The notes under the pieces were generated by a model. It ran no database searches and was not told the DNA's origin. It saw only the letters and a program-made list of their open reading frames with translations. Below, piece by piece: positions 1-11,538 of a stretch of 64,000 nucleotides of DNA. Each line of letters opens with the position of its first letter. Position 1 is the first letter of the stretch. The stretch comes from Acanthosepion esculentum (taxonomy: Eukaryota > Mollusca > Cephalopoda > Sepiida > Sepiidae): NCBI GenBank assembly GCA_964036315.1, contig OZ038509.1:32047603-32111602 (forward strand). The letters are read 5' to 3'. The translations under genes were made by a program, and so were the position numbers.

Positions 1-99
1 AGCTGTTATTTTTCGGCTAATGTTCGGGTAATATTTGTTACCCGTCCTGTTTTCTGTTCCAATCGTAAGGACGTCCCCCCGCCATCATGTTAATTCATT

Positions 100-430
100 G
101 ATTTATAAATAAAAGTGTAGTTGTAGACTCGACTGCATAGGGAGGACGTCCCAACGTTTGGATTTGAGAATAAAACAGCACTTACCCCCCAGGATTTTGA
201 ATCCGGATGCCAGGAAATGCCAATTAACCAATACTTCTAGCTCTGCTATTGCTGAGCATGTAATAAATAGCAGCAATTGTGTGTTTAATTTTCGTGCGAA
301 CCGTTTTTTGATTTTATCTAGGTCCCACTCCTCATATCACCTCAAGGTTCTAGCGTCCTTGTATATCAGATCCCGTGTGCCTTCCCTTTGTAAACAGAGG
401 GAATGCCTACTGGGTCTGAATGTATTGTAT
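100..430 (+). pseudogene. PLE GIY-YIG endonuclease C-terminal fragment (YVDD-type lineage)
   Basis: Seen: a reading frame starting near 103 encodes a cysteine-bearing segment with the YIG-like motif DCIGRTSQRL, then RIKQHLP, SAIAEHV, FLILSR, YHLKVLASLYI and SLCKQRECLLGLN. Family knowledge: this order (GIY-YIG core, conserved H, serine-alanine-x-x-EH, hydrophobic ILxR block, final LCRQxE box) is the C-terminal nuclease of Penelope-like retroelements, which nicks target DNA for priming. A TAA lies in the GIY part near 109 and the upstream linker at 1-100 is frameshifted. The RT lies outside the window on the left. It directly abuts a PLE of a different lineage at about 430, so two PLEs were joined here. 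The open frame from 158 is only the surviving part. Confidence 0.7.
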
Positions 431-442
431 ATTTTTCCATTC

Positions 443-1643
443 CATTCGTTTTGAATCATCGGACTTGGTAGGACTGTTTATTCTATACAACCTCACAGTT
501 CACAATGAAATTAGTCTTAATAATATAGGCATTTATAGAGACGATGGTTTGATGGTAGTGATTCTACCGGTAGCAAAGTTGACAAGTTGAGGAAATGGAT
601 ACATAGAGTGTTTAAATCTTTATACCTCAAAGTGAAATTTAATTCTAATATAAAACAAGTAGACTTCTTAGATATAACCTTAAACTTACACTTAAATAAT
701 TTCCAACCCTTCTTAAAGAATAATGCTAACCCCATTTATATAAACCCTAATTCCAATCACCTAACGCCAGTTATTAAATATGTTCCATCATCTGTTGAAC
801 GCCGTATAAACAAGCACTCTTCTAGCAAGGAAATATTCGATAGACACAAAATTATCTATAACAAAATCCTTACCGACAGTGGTTACAGATCTTCCGAAAT
901 TGAATATAGAGAAAACTGTAGTTACTCTAAAAAAACAATAGAGGAAGGCGAATAATTTGGTATACAGCTCCCTTCAACAAGTTAGTCCGTATCAAATTAG
1001 GGCACAAATTCTTAAATCTAATTAACAAACACTTCCCTAAAAAAAGTAAATTAAGCCAGATCTTCAACCGCAATACCTTAAAAATTAGCTACAGCTGTTC
1101 TAGAAACTTAGATAAAATTATTAAATCACATAACAATAGAATACTGAAACTACATAGTGATAATAAACGAAACCTAAATACAAGTTCTAATACACCCCAA
1201 GAAAAAGACTATGCAACTGTAGAATCCCCGATCAATGTCCATTATTAAACAGATGCTTAACCAAATCCATAGTGTATATGGCCTATATCTCATCAAATGA
1301 GAACCCCGGAGATATTAAGCTGTATGTGGGATCTACTAGCAGACCTTTTAAGGATAGGTATTACAATCACTTGAACTCCTTTACAAATACAGCCAAACGA
1401 AATATGACATCACTTTCGAAATATTTTTGGAAACTCAAGGAAGAAGGAAAAACACCTAAAGTTAAATGGAAAATCCTAAGACAAGCCAGAACCTGCAATT
1501 CACTGAGCGAATCTTGCTTCCTATGTTTACAGGAGAAAATATGTATCATTGAACTCTTGAATAATACCCAATTATTAAACCAAAGATATGAGACTACCGT
1601 TTTCTGTAGACATACTAAGGATTTAACACTACAATCTTGCTAA
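443..1643 (+). pseudogene. 5'-truncated Penelope-like element: RT palm/thumb, linker and GIY-YIG nuclease (YRDD type)
   Basis: Seen: the frame opens with ESSDLVGLF and the catalytic box YRDDGLMV (about 525-555), then shifts by one base near 560 into a frame containing VDFLDITLNL, NPIYINPNSNH and the block ending near 955. After a stop, a shifted frame continues with [21 protein letters not shown] and ISYSC. A last frame from about 1217 carries the cysteine linker DQCPLLNRCLTKS, then VYMAYISS, LYVGSTSRPFKDRYYNH, LSKYFWKLK, LCLQEKICII and the closing CRH. Family knowledge: RT then GIY-YIG is the canonical PLE order. The 5' half of the RT is missing, and at least two frameshifts or stops make it inactive. 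The nuclease segment (1272-1643) is still open. Confidence 0.8.
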
Positions 1644-2325
1644 ATTCCCAATTCCATAATTATGAACGTTTTATAATTATATATCCACAAAAAACGTTCT
1701 TTTGATTACAAAATAAATAGTGATAACCCCAACATAAAGAAATGCAATCCAACTTTAGAAATCTTATAGAAAAACCAAAAAATAACACTCCCAATTATTG
1801 CTAAAGATAACTCGAACATTTTTTTACCTACTCAAATGTAATATTATCCCCTATCACTATCTTCCCTCCCCTACCTCTCAAACTTAGGACGCTTGTGAGT
1901 TGATGTGCCTAAACCTTGACCGATGTTTATCAACGAAAAAATGTCCACACACCAATCAACATTAACCACCCGGTCCACCCACCACCAAACTGCTATCAAC
2001 AACCACTATTGTTTCACTCAGATACTTTATGTATATTTTGTATGTACATTTTTCTTCTCAAAAAATGGAAAATAGGAAGTGACGTTTTACATCCGGGATT
2101 GCCTACAAACAGGATCGTTCATAACCATTTTCGACCCTCACCCGTAGATGTGCAGTTAAAATGCACTGAAACCAAGTTGCATCTTTGTAGTGAGTAAAAT
2201 GGTTTTGTCTATATGATAAAATTATAATAAATAAATAATTATCGCTCTACTACCTGTATCGAGGTCTTTTTTGAATGAACGCTGCGAACGTTGGAATTTT
2301 TATATTACTTTCGTTCTCATCGCAT

Positions 2326-2328
<3 letters not shown>
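1644..2328. other. No gene recognised
   Basis: Probable PLE 3' flank (AT-rich to about 1860) followed by unremarkable sequence. A 93-codon open frame at 1916-2197 shows no domain, motif or composition that supports coding. Confidence 0.5.

Positions 2329-2395
<67 letters not shown>
2329..2395. repeat. (TA)n microsatellite
   Basis: About 67 bp of nearly pure TA. It forms the exact left border of the PLE nuclease tail that follows. Reading frames across it give artefactual YIYIY proteins. Confidence 0.95.
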
Positions 2396-2396
<1 letters not shown>

Positions 2397-2515
2397 GTAT
2401 ATATATGTACAGTATATATATGTGTTGGAAACAATTTATGTTCGGTCCATAAAGGCCCCCCTCTGTAAACAGAGGGATTGTCAGCAATTTCAATTTAAGT
2501 TGCGTTCCGCCTTCA
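2396..2515 (+). pseudogene. PLE nuclease C-terminal tail, 5'-truncated at (TA)n
   Basis: Seen: [19 protein letters not shown], the end block of a PLE GIY-YIG nuclease, matching the arrangement LASLYIRSRVPSLCKQRE of the fragment at 100-430. Nothing of the upstream nuclease or RT remains; the coding similarity begins where the TA tract ends. Downstream is a possible 3' region leading to a degenerate hammerhead-like motif at 2574-2612. Inference: a PLE 3' end of the YVDD-type lineage. Confidence 0.55.
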
Positions 2516-2573
2516 TGAATATTACATATCGTTTTTATGTTTTATTTCTTATTACAATATATAAGTTCTAGAT

Positions 2574-2612
2574 CCAGCTTTGTTGAGTGAGGACGAAACC
2601 GGTCGGTTGTGT
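2574..2612 (+). ncRNA. Degenerate hammerhead-ribozyme-like motif
   Basis: Seen: TTGTTGA (2580-2586) in place of CUGANGA, a two-base-pair stem II (GT/AC) with loop GAGG, then GAAAC at 2595-2599, then a self-complementary ACCGGT stem III and the cleavage-type triplet GTC at 2602-2604. The flanks CAGCT (2575-2579) and GGTTG (2605-2609) can pair as stem I with wobbles. Two core changes (C3 to U, A6 to U) should inactivate it. It lies about 60 bp past a PLE nuclease tail, where PLE ribozymes are expected. Confidence 0.35.
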
Positions 2613-2703
2613 TTGTTTTATTTTAACTTTTCTTTTTAATCATGAAAGTTCCACCTTTTTTATTGCTATAATAAAATTGTGTACCCCGCATAAAATTATG
2701 AAG

Positions 2704-2752
<49 letters not shown>
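2704..2752. repeat. (TA)n microsatellite
   Basis: About 49 bp of TA with one TAC interruption, followed by TCTA repeats to about 2780. Confidence 0.95.
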
Positions 2753-2753
<1 letters not shown>

Positions 2754-3548
2754 ATACACATGTTTATCTATCTATCTATATGTATATGTGTAGTAATAAT
2801 ACAATATGGTAATCCGTATGTAATTTCCAGGAGAATATATATCCAGTGAGAGCTCTATATCAAGAGACAGAGCAAAATAATTATTAATTAAAGAATATCA
2901 AACACTTGAAATCCCATAGATAATGATATTTATTTCACGAGACCTTTAAAAAATAGCTCTCAGTCTTCAAGACCTATAAACAAATAAAATGGAAAAAGTT
3001 ACTCCAAGTTAACAATCAGGAAATATTGCTATCTCATTGAGAGTGTGGGAAGGGACAGAGAGATGTGAGTTTAAGTTCCAGATAAGGGTAGTAAGAGTTT
3101 ACCTTTCACTCCCTACGATTTCATTCTCACGCTTAATGTTTGTCTTGACCTAATTTGATATATTGATTTCAGATTTACTATTAGTATGACCTTTGAGGAA
3201 GGGGGAGTGCCAGAAAGTGTCAATCACACAACAGAAACATAAAAACTTATCATGAAAAGTAAAAAAGAAAGACTTTGCATGTAAAGAAAGAAGAAGAAGG
3301 AAAGACGCTGATCAACCTTGCGTGAAGAGAAAGAAGAAGAAAAGAATGTTTTTAAAAAATGTTGCATAATATATAAAAATGTTGCGTGAAAAATTTTTTT
3401 GCATAATAAACTTTGTATTTTAAATAAGAAAATAACATATAGCAAGACCAATAGAACCATTGCAATACTGCATGATTTACTATGCATGACAAATAGTAAC
3501 CTAGTAGATTTCATTTACTAGTAAAGGACAAGAGAGGTATAGGAGGAA
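2753..3548. other. No gene recognised
   Basis: Low-complexity purine-rich sequence (AGAAAG runs around 3260-3340). The open frame on the minus strand at 3224-3514 is phenylalanine/leucine/serine-rich because of that bias and shows no domain. Confidence 0.5.
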
Positions 3549-3775
3549 TGTGATACTATTTGTTGTTGCCGTGGTAAAACGGAAGAAGGTGTTGCTAACG
3601 CATAAGAAAGTGTTATGTACTGAGAGACATGGGGACAAGACGAGTTAATACAAAAAAAAAACATCTGGGAAAAATTGAAAGATTAAATTCACATATAAAC
3701 AGTTTGAATTGTATGTTGAACAGTCTGAACAATGGAAAAGTGACCCAGACTTGAGGGTCAATGTTTGATGAAACA
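3549..3775 (+). repeat. Dispersed repeat: partial copy of the LTR-like element found at 33092
   Basis: Seen: starts TGTGATACTATTTG and stays similar for about 225 bp to the first part of 33092-34027, including a shared block containing AAGTGTTATGTACTGAGAGA. Similarity fades after about 3775, so this is a truncated or diverged copy. It carries no coding capacity. Confidence 0.55.
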
Positions 3776-4892
3776 CAAAATAAAATATATACATGATATA
3801 CATTTAGCTTTACAAAACTGAAAACACAGAGTACTGGCGAAGTGTTACGAGGGAGAAAGGGAGGAGGGTCAAGTGTCTTAAATACATTAGGGCTAGCGAA
3901 GTAATCTAGATGCTATTACTGGAAATCCACAAATGTGTGTAAATAAAGATAAATTTTTAGTTTGGTCAATGGAAATAGTCAAAATTCTATTTACCAGATT
4001 TGTTCCATGATATTCTCTTTTTGGGTTTTTGTTGGTTGGCAACTTTTCATGGAGATTCTTTTGGCTGGATATAATAATCCTCGAATCAAAAGCTGACGTT
4101 GATACTGGCAGCAATTCCTTTTACACAACAATATTTATTACTGTAAAATACAGCAAATGTGGCACAAGGCCGAAAAAGGGGATGGGGGAAAGAGACGTTC
4201 ATCATCTGTCTTAATTAATAACTTAGCTAGCCACAACCACTGACCCAATCGTACAAAACAATCATTCTAGCACCAAAACAACACATTCATACTTCCCTTT
4301 CTTACTACATCCATCAAAATATCTCATTGTCTCAATGAACATCCTAAATAGACCCCGTATTTACAAATCTTTGTCTGTGGGGGGAGGGGAATAAAAACAA
4401 CAAGCTAAAAACACCCCAATGATAAATATATATACAGTATGGTAATAAACTATTTACAAGAAACTAAACAAAATCATGTTAGTAATACCCCCCCCCCCCC
4501 ACAAACCTTAAATGTGACAGAAAAATCAGTTACTAGACAAAATCGACGCAGGGCTTTAAGAAAATAGAAAAACCATCATCCATCCCAAGCACTCACACAG
4601 ATATGCACTCATTCTGACACAACAACAAATACGAAAAACACGTACGCGAAACGAAAGGCGCCCCGCATCCACCAGAGAACTGAAATCACTGACCACCTAA
4701 CGAGGGAGGGGATAGGGAGTTAAACTAAAGGAAAAGAAAAAGGGACAGAAATAAAAGGGGCCAATGAGCAAACACACCCTAGCTAAGTTTACTGGAAAAG
4801 GAAAGAAAAACTAAAGTATCAAAAACCTACTTCTATCTTAAACCCAGGGATGGGTTGCCCAAGTTCAACCCCGGAAAACAATATCCTCATGC
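3776..4892. other. No gene; probable 3' region of the minus-strand LINE on its right part
   Basis: Contains a poly-C run near 4490-4500 and AC-rich sequence. The right part (about 4640-4892) probably is the 3' untranslated region of the Tx1-like LINE whose ORF2 ends at 4893. I could not define the LINE's 3' terminus or a target-site duplication. Confidence 0.4.
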
Positions 4893-7566
4893 CTAACCGG
4901 CATCAAAATGCCACTCCAGGTCAGCCCCTTTTACTCGGCACAAACGCGCAAGATTCACCCACCTTTTGCCAAATTCTGATGAGATGAGCCACCGCCTTTC
5001 CGTCCTAATCTTGACTTTAAGCTGATGCTTAAAGAACAAGATCAGTTAGGAAGAAGTGAAATTCTCGCCCTCATAGAATTCCTTCTGTCGCGTCGTCCAA
5101 ATTACGACTCTCATAACCCCTAGTAAGCAACAGAACACATAATGTTCAGCCTTCGTCATCTGCGGCACCACATTGCTACAAACAAAACTGGCCTCAAGGA
5201 CAAAGAACTTTCCCTGCAGCATACGGACCATGAGGCCTTCAACAAACTTGCACAACGGCACTACCACCCTGCAATGAAAGAAGGCGTGACCAATGGTCTC
5301 GACTTCCCCAATACAACGACGGCAGTTTGGAGATTTCTCCAAGCCCTCTGAACAAAGTTTTTGGCGACCCAGAGGGCCCCACGAATCACCAGCCAGGTGA
5401 GTGATGCTTTATCATTATTGAGGCATTTCAACCCAGGCGTCCAAGGCCATATCGAGCGAGCCTCCTGCTTCGTAAGACCGAGCTCGTCAATCAGATCATC
5501 CTGAACGGCCCCCTAACTAACAATTGATACAATGCCCTACGAGACAACGCCTGAGCGTTGGAGAGGCCATCCGACGCCCGTAAGAAGCGTTTCAGAGCAC
5601 GACGACATTCGCGGTAGAAGGAGTATTCGGCTTGCGGCGTACGGCCGGTCTCCTCCTCGCACGAGTGCACACTTCTCAGAGATGAGAAGTTTCTACGGAC
5701 GTTTTCCTTCCAGAAGGCGCCCACCTCATCCAATTCGAGACACATTCGGTCTAGGAAGGTGATGCGAAGCATATATTGACGAATCTCAATGCTAGGCATA
5801 CCCAGACCACCTTCAGCAGGATGAAGGCAACAGATCTCCCGAGAGACTCTGGCGGCCTTGCCTCCCTACAAGAAGGAGAACAAGAGCCTCACTAACGCCA
5901 GACGGAAGTGGAAGTACAGAGAGTCGGTAAAGGAGAATCGGGTACATGCGCGAAACACATACTTCCTCCTTCCCCTTTAAGGAAAGATTTCTCCGAGACC
6001 ACAAAACCGGAGAACATTGATGAATGGAGCGAGACAATACGGAAGGCTTCGATCTTACCCCATTCACCTCCACCAGCACACCGGGGGCCGCATACAAAAG
6101 TCGGATCCAGGAGCGAAAGTCGGCTCCGAAACCGGCCGCCGAAAGGACAGCCTCCAGAAAACGATGGTCAACCCTATCGAAGGCCTTGGACGGATCTAAA
6201 TTGATCAGCGCAGCTTCATAGTCGACTAGACAGGACAAGCTGCAAACGGTTGGCTAAGATCTTCGCCAAAATCTTTAACTCTGTGTTTAACATGGTTAAA
6301 GTGCGAAAGTTATCTAACCCATCCCCGCCGTTTTTGCCCTTACGCAGCAACTTGATCACACCCCTGGCGAAGCATTGAGGTATAGACCCCTGCTTCATCC
6401 AGTTGTTGAAAATCAGTTCCAGCAAAGGAACAAAAACGGGCGACTGCCTCAAGTAAACTTCGTAGGGAAGACCATCTAGTCGCGGAGATTTATCCAGGCC
6501 AACCTGTTTCAGCGCTTCCCAGATTTCCGACTGTGATGGGACACTCGCACCCAGCCGCTTCAGCTGCCTCGAGGCAGGGAAAGTCGGCCAAATAGGCGTC
6601 GAACCGAGCAGGGTTAGACCGGGCACCCTGGTGAAAAGATTCTGAAAGTAATCCCGAAAGGCCTCGCATATGCCCGCCTTTGTAGTCACGGTCCGATTAT
6701 CCGGCAATGTGACGCACGCGATATGTCGCCGAGCTGCGCTCCGATTTTCCTCTGCACGCGATTCAGCGGCCATATTCGTCGCCTCAGAGGACATTCTTAA
6801 CAGTTTAATTTCCAGTACCCAGCCAACCTAGCCTTAGGCTTATCTAAGTTTACACGAATCCGGACAAACCTATGATCCGTATAAACTATATAGTGGAAAC
6901 TTGGACACCCTAAGAGCCCTACATCGACTCTCCTAACTAAGACTCGGTCAAGGTAGCTAGCAAGTGTTCCAGGAGCCGAGTTGCCACTATTTGTCCAAGT
7001 CCATGCTACCTCCCGAGGGTGTTCATTCCGGTACTTATCGACAAGATCAAAATCATCGATAAAGTCCCAAAATGGTTTCACATCCCGGTTGTTAGTACCC
7101 GGTTTTTGCCCTATCCGATCTATATCGGGGTCAAGGACGGCATTCCAATCCCCCGCTAAAACTACCCGACGAGTTGTCATCAAGTACGGCCCGATCTGCC
7201 GAAACAAAGTAGGCAGCTCAGTATAGCTATTGGGCGCATAAACCTCAATGAGACGTAGCGCCTTATCCTTTATAGTAACATCCAGCACGCAAAGCCTGCC
7301 CGCCGGATCTGCGAAAACAAGAGTACATGCAGCCTTCAAAGACTTTCTCACTAGCCAAGAGACACACCTCGAACGACCATCAAAGCATGCTGAATAAAGG
7401 GAGAACCCCTTCGACAGCACGTCCTCACGGTCATGAGAAGAAAACCGGGTCTCCTGCACACAAACATTCACCCCGAGGCGCTGAAGGTCGCGAGAGAGCC
7501 TCGCCCTGCGAGACTCCGACCTCGGACATTTATACTTGCTAATCAGAGTGCCATAGTGAAGACCGA
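4893..7566 (-). pseudogene. Tx1/L1-like LINE ORF2: endonuclease and reverse transcriptase, inactivated
   Basis: Seen, reading leftwards: an AP-endonuclease-like domain (QETRF, LAGDWNAVLDPDIDR near 7160, then YTDHRFV near 6870), an RT region with KSPRLDGLPYEVYL, FRTLTMLNTELKILAKILANRL and LINLDPSKAFDRVDHRFL, a post-RT segment with GGLGMPSIEIRQYML, and a cysteine/histidine tail NCRRC..ETIGHAFFHC near 5300. The frame then reaches FFKHQLKVKIR and stops at about 4893. Family knowledge: this order is typical of Tx1-clade non-LTR elements. The palm segment that should hold the catalytic FADD/YADD box is deleted around 5880-6080, and several frameshifts interrupt the frame. It is dead. Confidence 0.8.
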
Positions 7567-9722
7567 TTAGGTTTGAAGTACTAGTTTGAACATGGCCGGG
7601 GTAAGGATACCGACCGCCTCTCCCACAGACCCATGGCCCATCTCAGTCTTGATGGTACCGTCTTGGGATATTCCGCCGATATCCCAGGGGAAAGTCAATT
7701 TAAGAGCTCTATATAGGGAGGGGTGAACTAAAACTGGGACCCTCCCTGCACAAAATTGTTTTAAATTTTTTAACTGCTTGTTTTGGACGATTGCAATCGG
7801 TAGAGCCATTTTGTAAGACATGATAGCCTCATCAAGCATTGCCCAAATCTGCTTTGCTCCAGCTCCTGTTCTGATTACTGTCAGTACCCTTTGGGCAAGC
7901 GGGAAGTTTTGAGGCACTTCAATGTCCTGGTCGGCAAACTGCCGACCAGGACATTGTATTTCAAATCTTTTTATCTGTTTCCATAATCCGGGGCTCCCTC
8001 GGCCTGGGCAGGGGAAATACGACAGACATTCTCTCCAGAAAATAAGCTTCTGTGCCTTTTTCTTTTTATCTTTTAGCTCCTGCGTGGGGATTCTCTGACG
8101 TTTGGAAGCGGGAGGTGGCATATCCGCTTTTTTTAACGAGGGAATGACTGGGAGCATGCAGAGGTGTGCAGGAAGATTTTTGTTTAACGGGAGAAGGACT
8201 GGGTGTGTGGAGAGGGGTATGAAAAGATCTATGTCTATAAGGGCTGGGATCTCTACTGAGGGGAAGCAGTTTGGACAGAGTTGTCAGAGGCGAAGGTCGT
8301 TTCTTAGGTGAAGGGGTGAACCGGGTAGAGGACGTGAAAGGAATAGGATTTGGGGGTTGAGTCGGCCTTTGTTTATCCAATTTCTTTTTCAGCTCCTTAA
8401 TTTTTTATGTTTTCTCAAAGCCCAGATCAAATTTTCTTTGTTTGTCTTGGAAAGTCAGTTGAGAGGCCTAGGCATCGCCCATAATGTTGCCAGAGGGAGT
8501 GGGGCTGTAAGTGCCTTTCGTCTTTGGGGCTTCAGGGGACTGAGGACCCGCTGTCTGGCGCTTCCCTCTGGCCTTACCAGCAACTAGCCATTCCCTCTCC
8601 CCCTTCTCCGTAACTGCACTAGCATCGGGCGAAGGCTCTTTGGGGAATGTGGTCTTTTGGCCAACCGGAGGATTATCCCTACTGGTCCCAGAAGCTGGCA
8701 TGCCCATTACAGGCGAGGCAGTAGGTGAAGACTCGGTCAGAGAGGGATTTTGGTCAACAGGAGATTGAATTCCAGAGGCCTTCTTCTCTGGGCAGGAAGA
8801 GGAAAGGTGACCAGTTTTTTCACACTTCCAGCATACCGGTTTACGGCCAGTCACAATGACCGGCAATTTCAATTTCCCTACTTCCAGACAGTTGGGGATG
8901 GAGAGGAAGGCTTGTTGATCAAGTTGTATATCAAAACTACACCTCCCGCTCAGGCTATCGCAGGAAGCGCCCAGTATTTCGCCGAACTGGGACAGGTATG
9001 TCGCGAGATGTTCCCCGATAACCTGAGGAGGGACCTCATATATTGAGACATTGGTCCTTTTTCGGCCTTGGTATTCAGTGTGTAGGATCAGATCTTTAGT
9101 GGTCAGATCTTTGCTTGAAGCCGCTACGCAATCTTCCGGCGTGGGTAACAATACGTCCCACACGAAAAAGCCGGCTCCTTTAACAATTCTGAGGGGCTTG
9201 AACCCCAAGGACTCCAGTGATTTTATCACTGTCTCTCATCGAGCGACAAATTTTGCGCGTACGCTTGTCCACGACGAAAACTAACCCTATTCGTTTTTCA
9301 ATTTTTCTTAGTTCCTGGGCGTCTTCGAAGAGTCCATCTTCTACGACAAGGTGTGCGTAAGAGGGCAATTCCCCGGCCTCTGAATTTTCCATTTTCTTGT
9401 CAATCTTTGAGGTACTACTGGCCTCTATACACTTTTCATTATTGCCATTTTGGGCATCCATACTTTTAGTGCTTTGGCCATTTTGGGCTTCCATACTTTT
9501 AGTATTTTTGCCATTATTGGCTTTAGTAGATTTATGAGGGGTATTTTCCATGACTTTATTTGCAGAAGTATCTGATAGCACAGGGTACTCCTCCGTATCA
9601 TCTTTATCGGGAGGCCTTTTCTTTATTGAAAATAAATGTCTTTTAAACGACCTTTTTAGATCAGGGATGACAAGTTTTTTCTTTTTTATAAGAAAGGACG
9701 AAGAATTTTTTTTCTTCTCCAT
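7567..9722 (-). pseudogene. Tx1-like LINE ORF1: CCHC nucleic-acid-binding protein
   Basis: Seen: begins with ATG at 9722 and a lysine-rich N-terminus with about three short repeats of the type KSMEAQNG. A one-base frameshift lies near 9215. The second part has a single CCHC zinc knuckle, CWKCEKTGHLSSSC (about 8780-8830), and a proline/serine-rich linker with further frameshifts near 8380 and 8150. The last part ends with GGISQDGTIKTEMG and GEAVGILTPAMFKL. Family knowledge: LINE ORF1 proteins bind element RNA. ORF1 ends where ORF2 begins, the usual bicistronic layout. No intact frame remains. Confidence 0.7.
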
Positions 9723-10740
9723 TTTTTAAAAAAATACAAAGGGTAGGGAAGGGGAGGGGAAGGGTGGTAAAAAAACAAAGTACGTCTATAGGCGGTGTGT
9801 GCGGGGGAAACCTAGATAAGTAAAGTTCGACTAGTAACGAAAAAAAATAACAGTTAAACAGAAAAAACTCGCACGAAAACGAGGCAGCAAAAATAAATTC
9901 AAGAAACAGAAAACGATAAATGAAAATGTTTTACAACGAAAAACAAATGACAAAGGGTAACAATTAAAACAAAAGGCAAGACAAAAATACAGACTAAAAA
10001 AAATATAAAAGAACAAAATTCGCCTAAAGGCGAAACAAATAAATTTAAAACACAAAAAACGAAATAAACAATGAAAAGCTAGACAAAGGAAAACAAAAAC
10101 AAAAAAAAATACGAAACTTTAAAAAATAGCCGGATCTAGTTACAAAAACAAAATGGCTCACTAAGACGAGTCCAGACAAATAAACGAAAGAAAATAAATA
10201 GAAAATAGACAAGTTAAATAATACAAAAAGACAATACAAAGATTAGAATAAATTTTGCACAGAAAAAAATTAAAAACAATACACGAGAAAAACTTAACGG
10301 ATATTAAAAAGAAGGAATTAAAGAACTAACGAGAAATTAAAGTTAGTCAGAAACGAAATACAGACAGGGGTTACAAAATAAAGAAAACGAAGATATATTT
10401 AAAAGAGAAAAAGAGAAAGAAAATGAAAATCAAAAAGGGAAAAACTAGAATAAAAGAGAAAGAGCAAAAATTAAGGGGGTAAAAAATAAAAAAATGAGGA
10501 GGGAATAAAAAAAGGAAAAGAAAAAAAAAAGTCAAAAAATATTTTCAAAACAGTCGTGAAAAAAAAGGCGGTAATAATAAAATCAAACTCAACCAAAAAT
10601 AACGTTCAACACAGAAAGGGTAAAATCCAAAAATAACAGTCGGAAGCAGTCAGTAAGAGACAAAAATTTGACGAGCACAACGTCAATTCCCTTACAACTT
10701 CAACCTTTTGCCAAAAACCTATTTTATAGCGGCTAACACC
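9723..10740 (-). other. Probable 5' untranslated region of the LINE; A-rich on + strand
   Basis: One kilobase very rich in A on the + strand, T on the LINE's sense strand, next to the ORF1 start. Open frames here (9831-10055, 10045-10239, minus) consist of phenylalanine-rich residues and are composition artefacts. Confidence 0.4.
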
Positions 10741-10940
10741 TAATTTGCATATTTCTAGATGGTTCTCGAATATACTGGAATGATCTAGAATCTTCCAAAT
10801 GTTCTATTTCAAATTTCTCTATTTTACAACTACTGCCTGAAAGAAAACATTTTTGTATTAACAGGTAGGACTCAGTAGAATCCCTTATTATAAAATTTAA
10901 CCTTATTGAGACTTTCTTTTTATAGAAATGCATCCTCGTA

Positions 10941-11175
<235 letters not shown>

Positions 11176-11189
11176 CTGAAGTCAGTTTC

Positions 11190-11345
11190 TTCTTCGTCAC
11201 CGAGGCCCGCTAATTCTGTGGTAAGACTGGACCAACGGGAATTGTATCGTAACGGTCCGGATTCGATTCTCGGACGGAACGGTCGTCCAGTGCTTTCTGC
11301 ATTCTGTTGAGCCTTCTTCTAGACTTGATCAATTACTGTAAATGA
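11190..11345 (+). repeat. tRNA-derived SINE head (candidate)
   Basis: Seen: an A-box-like TAATTCTGTGGTAAGA at 11211 and a B-box GGATTCGATTC at 11259, spaced as in tRNA genes. Four of five T-stem pairs form around TTCGATT. The acceptor stem does not pair, so this is not a functional tRNA. Inference: the RNA polymerase III promoter region of a tRNA-derived SINE; its tail cannot be delimited. Confidence 0.45.
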
Positions 11346-11538
11346 ATATTCAAATCCCCCCAAAATTTCTATCATATATATGCATGCGTTTCAAATTATT
11401 AAGGAGATGTCAGTTTTTTTTATTTTGTCCAAAAACTACCAGTCAGAATTTAACGATACTTTCACAGTATAAATGAATAGGTATATGCGCAGGCTGTATA
11501 AAAACGGTGTCCATTTGCAATATTAACACGATATAGAA

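Noticed and set aside
4988..5015. CTGATGAGATGAGCC as a hammerhead
   Set aside because: Lies in LINE coding sequence, and no GAAA follows.
5142..7542. Plus-strand open frames such as 5532-5762 and 5908-6204
   Set aside because: Shadows of the minus-strand LINE ORF2.
11190..11290. Functional tRNA gene
   Set aside because: A and B boxes are present, but the acceptor stem does not pair.
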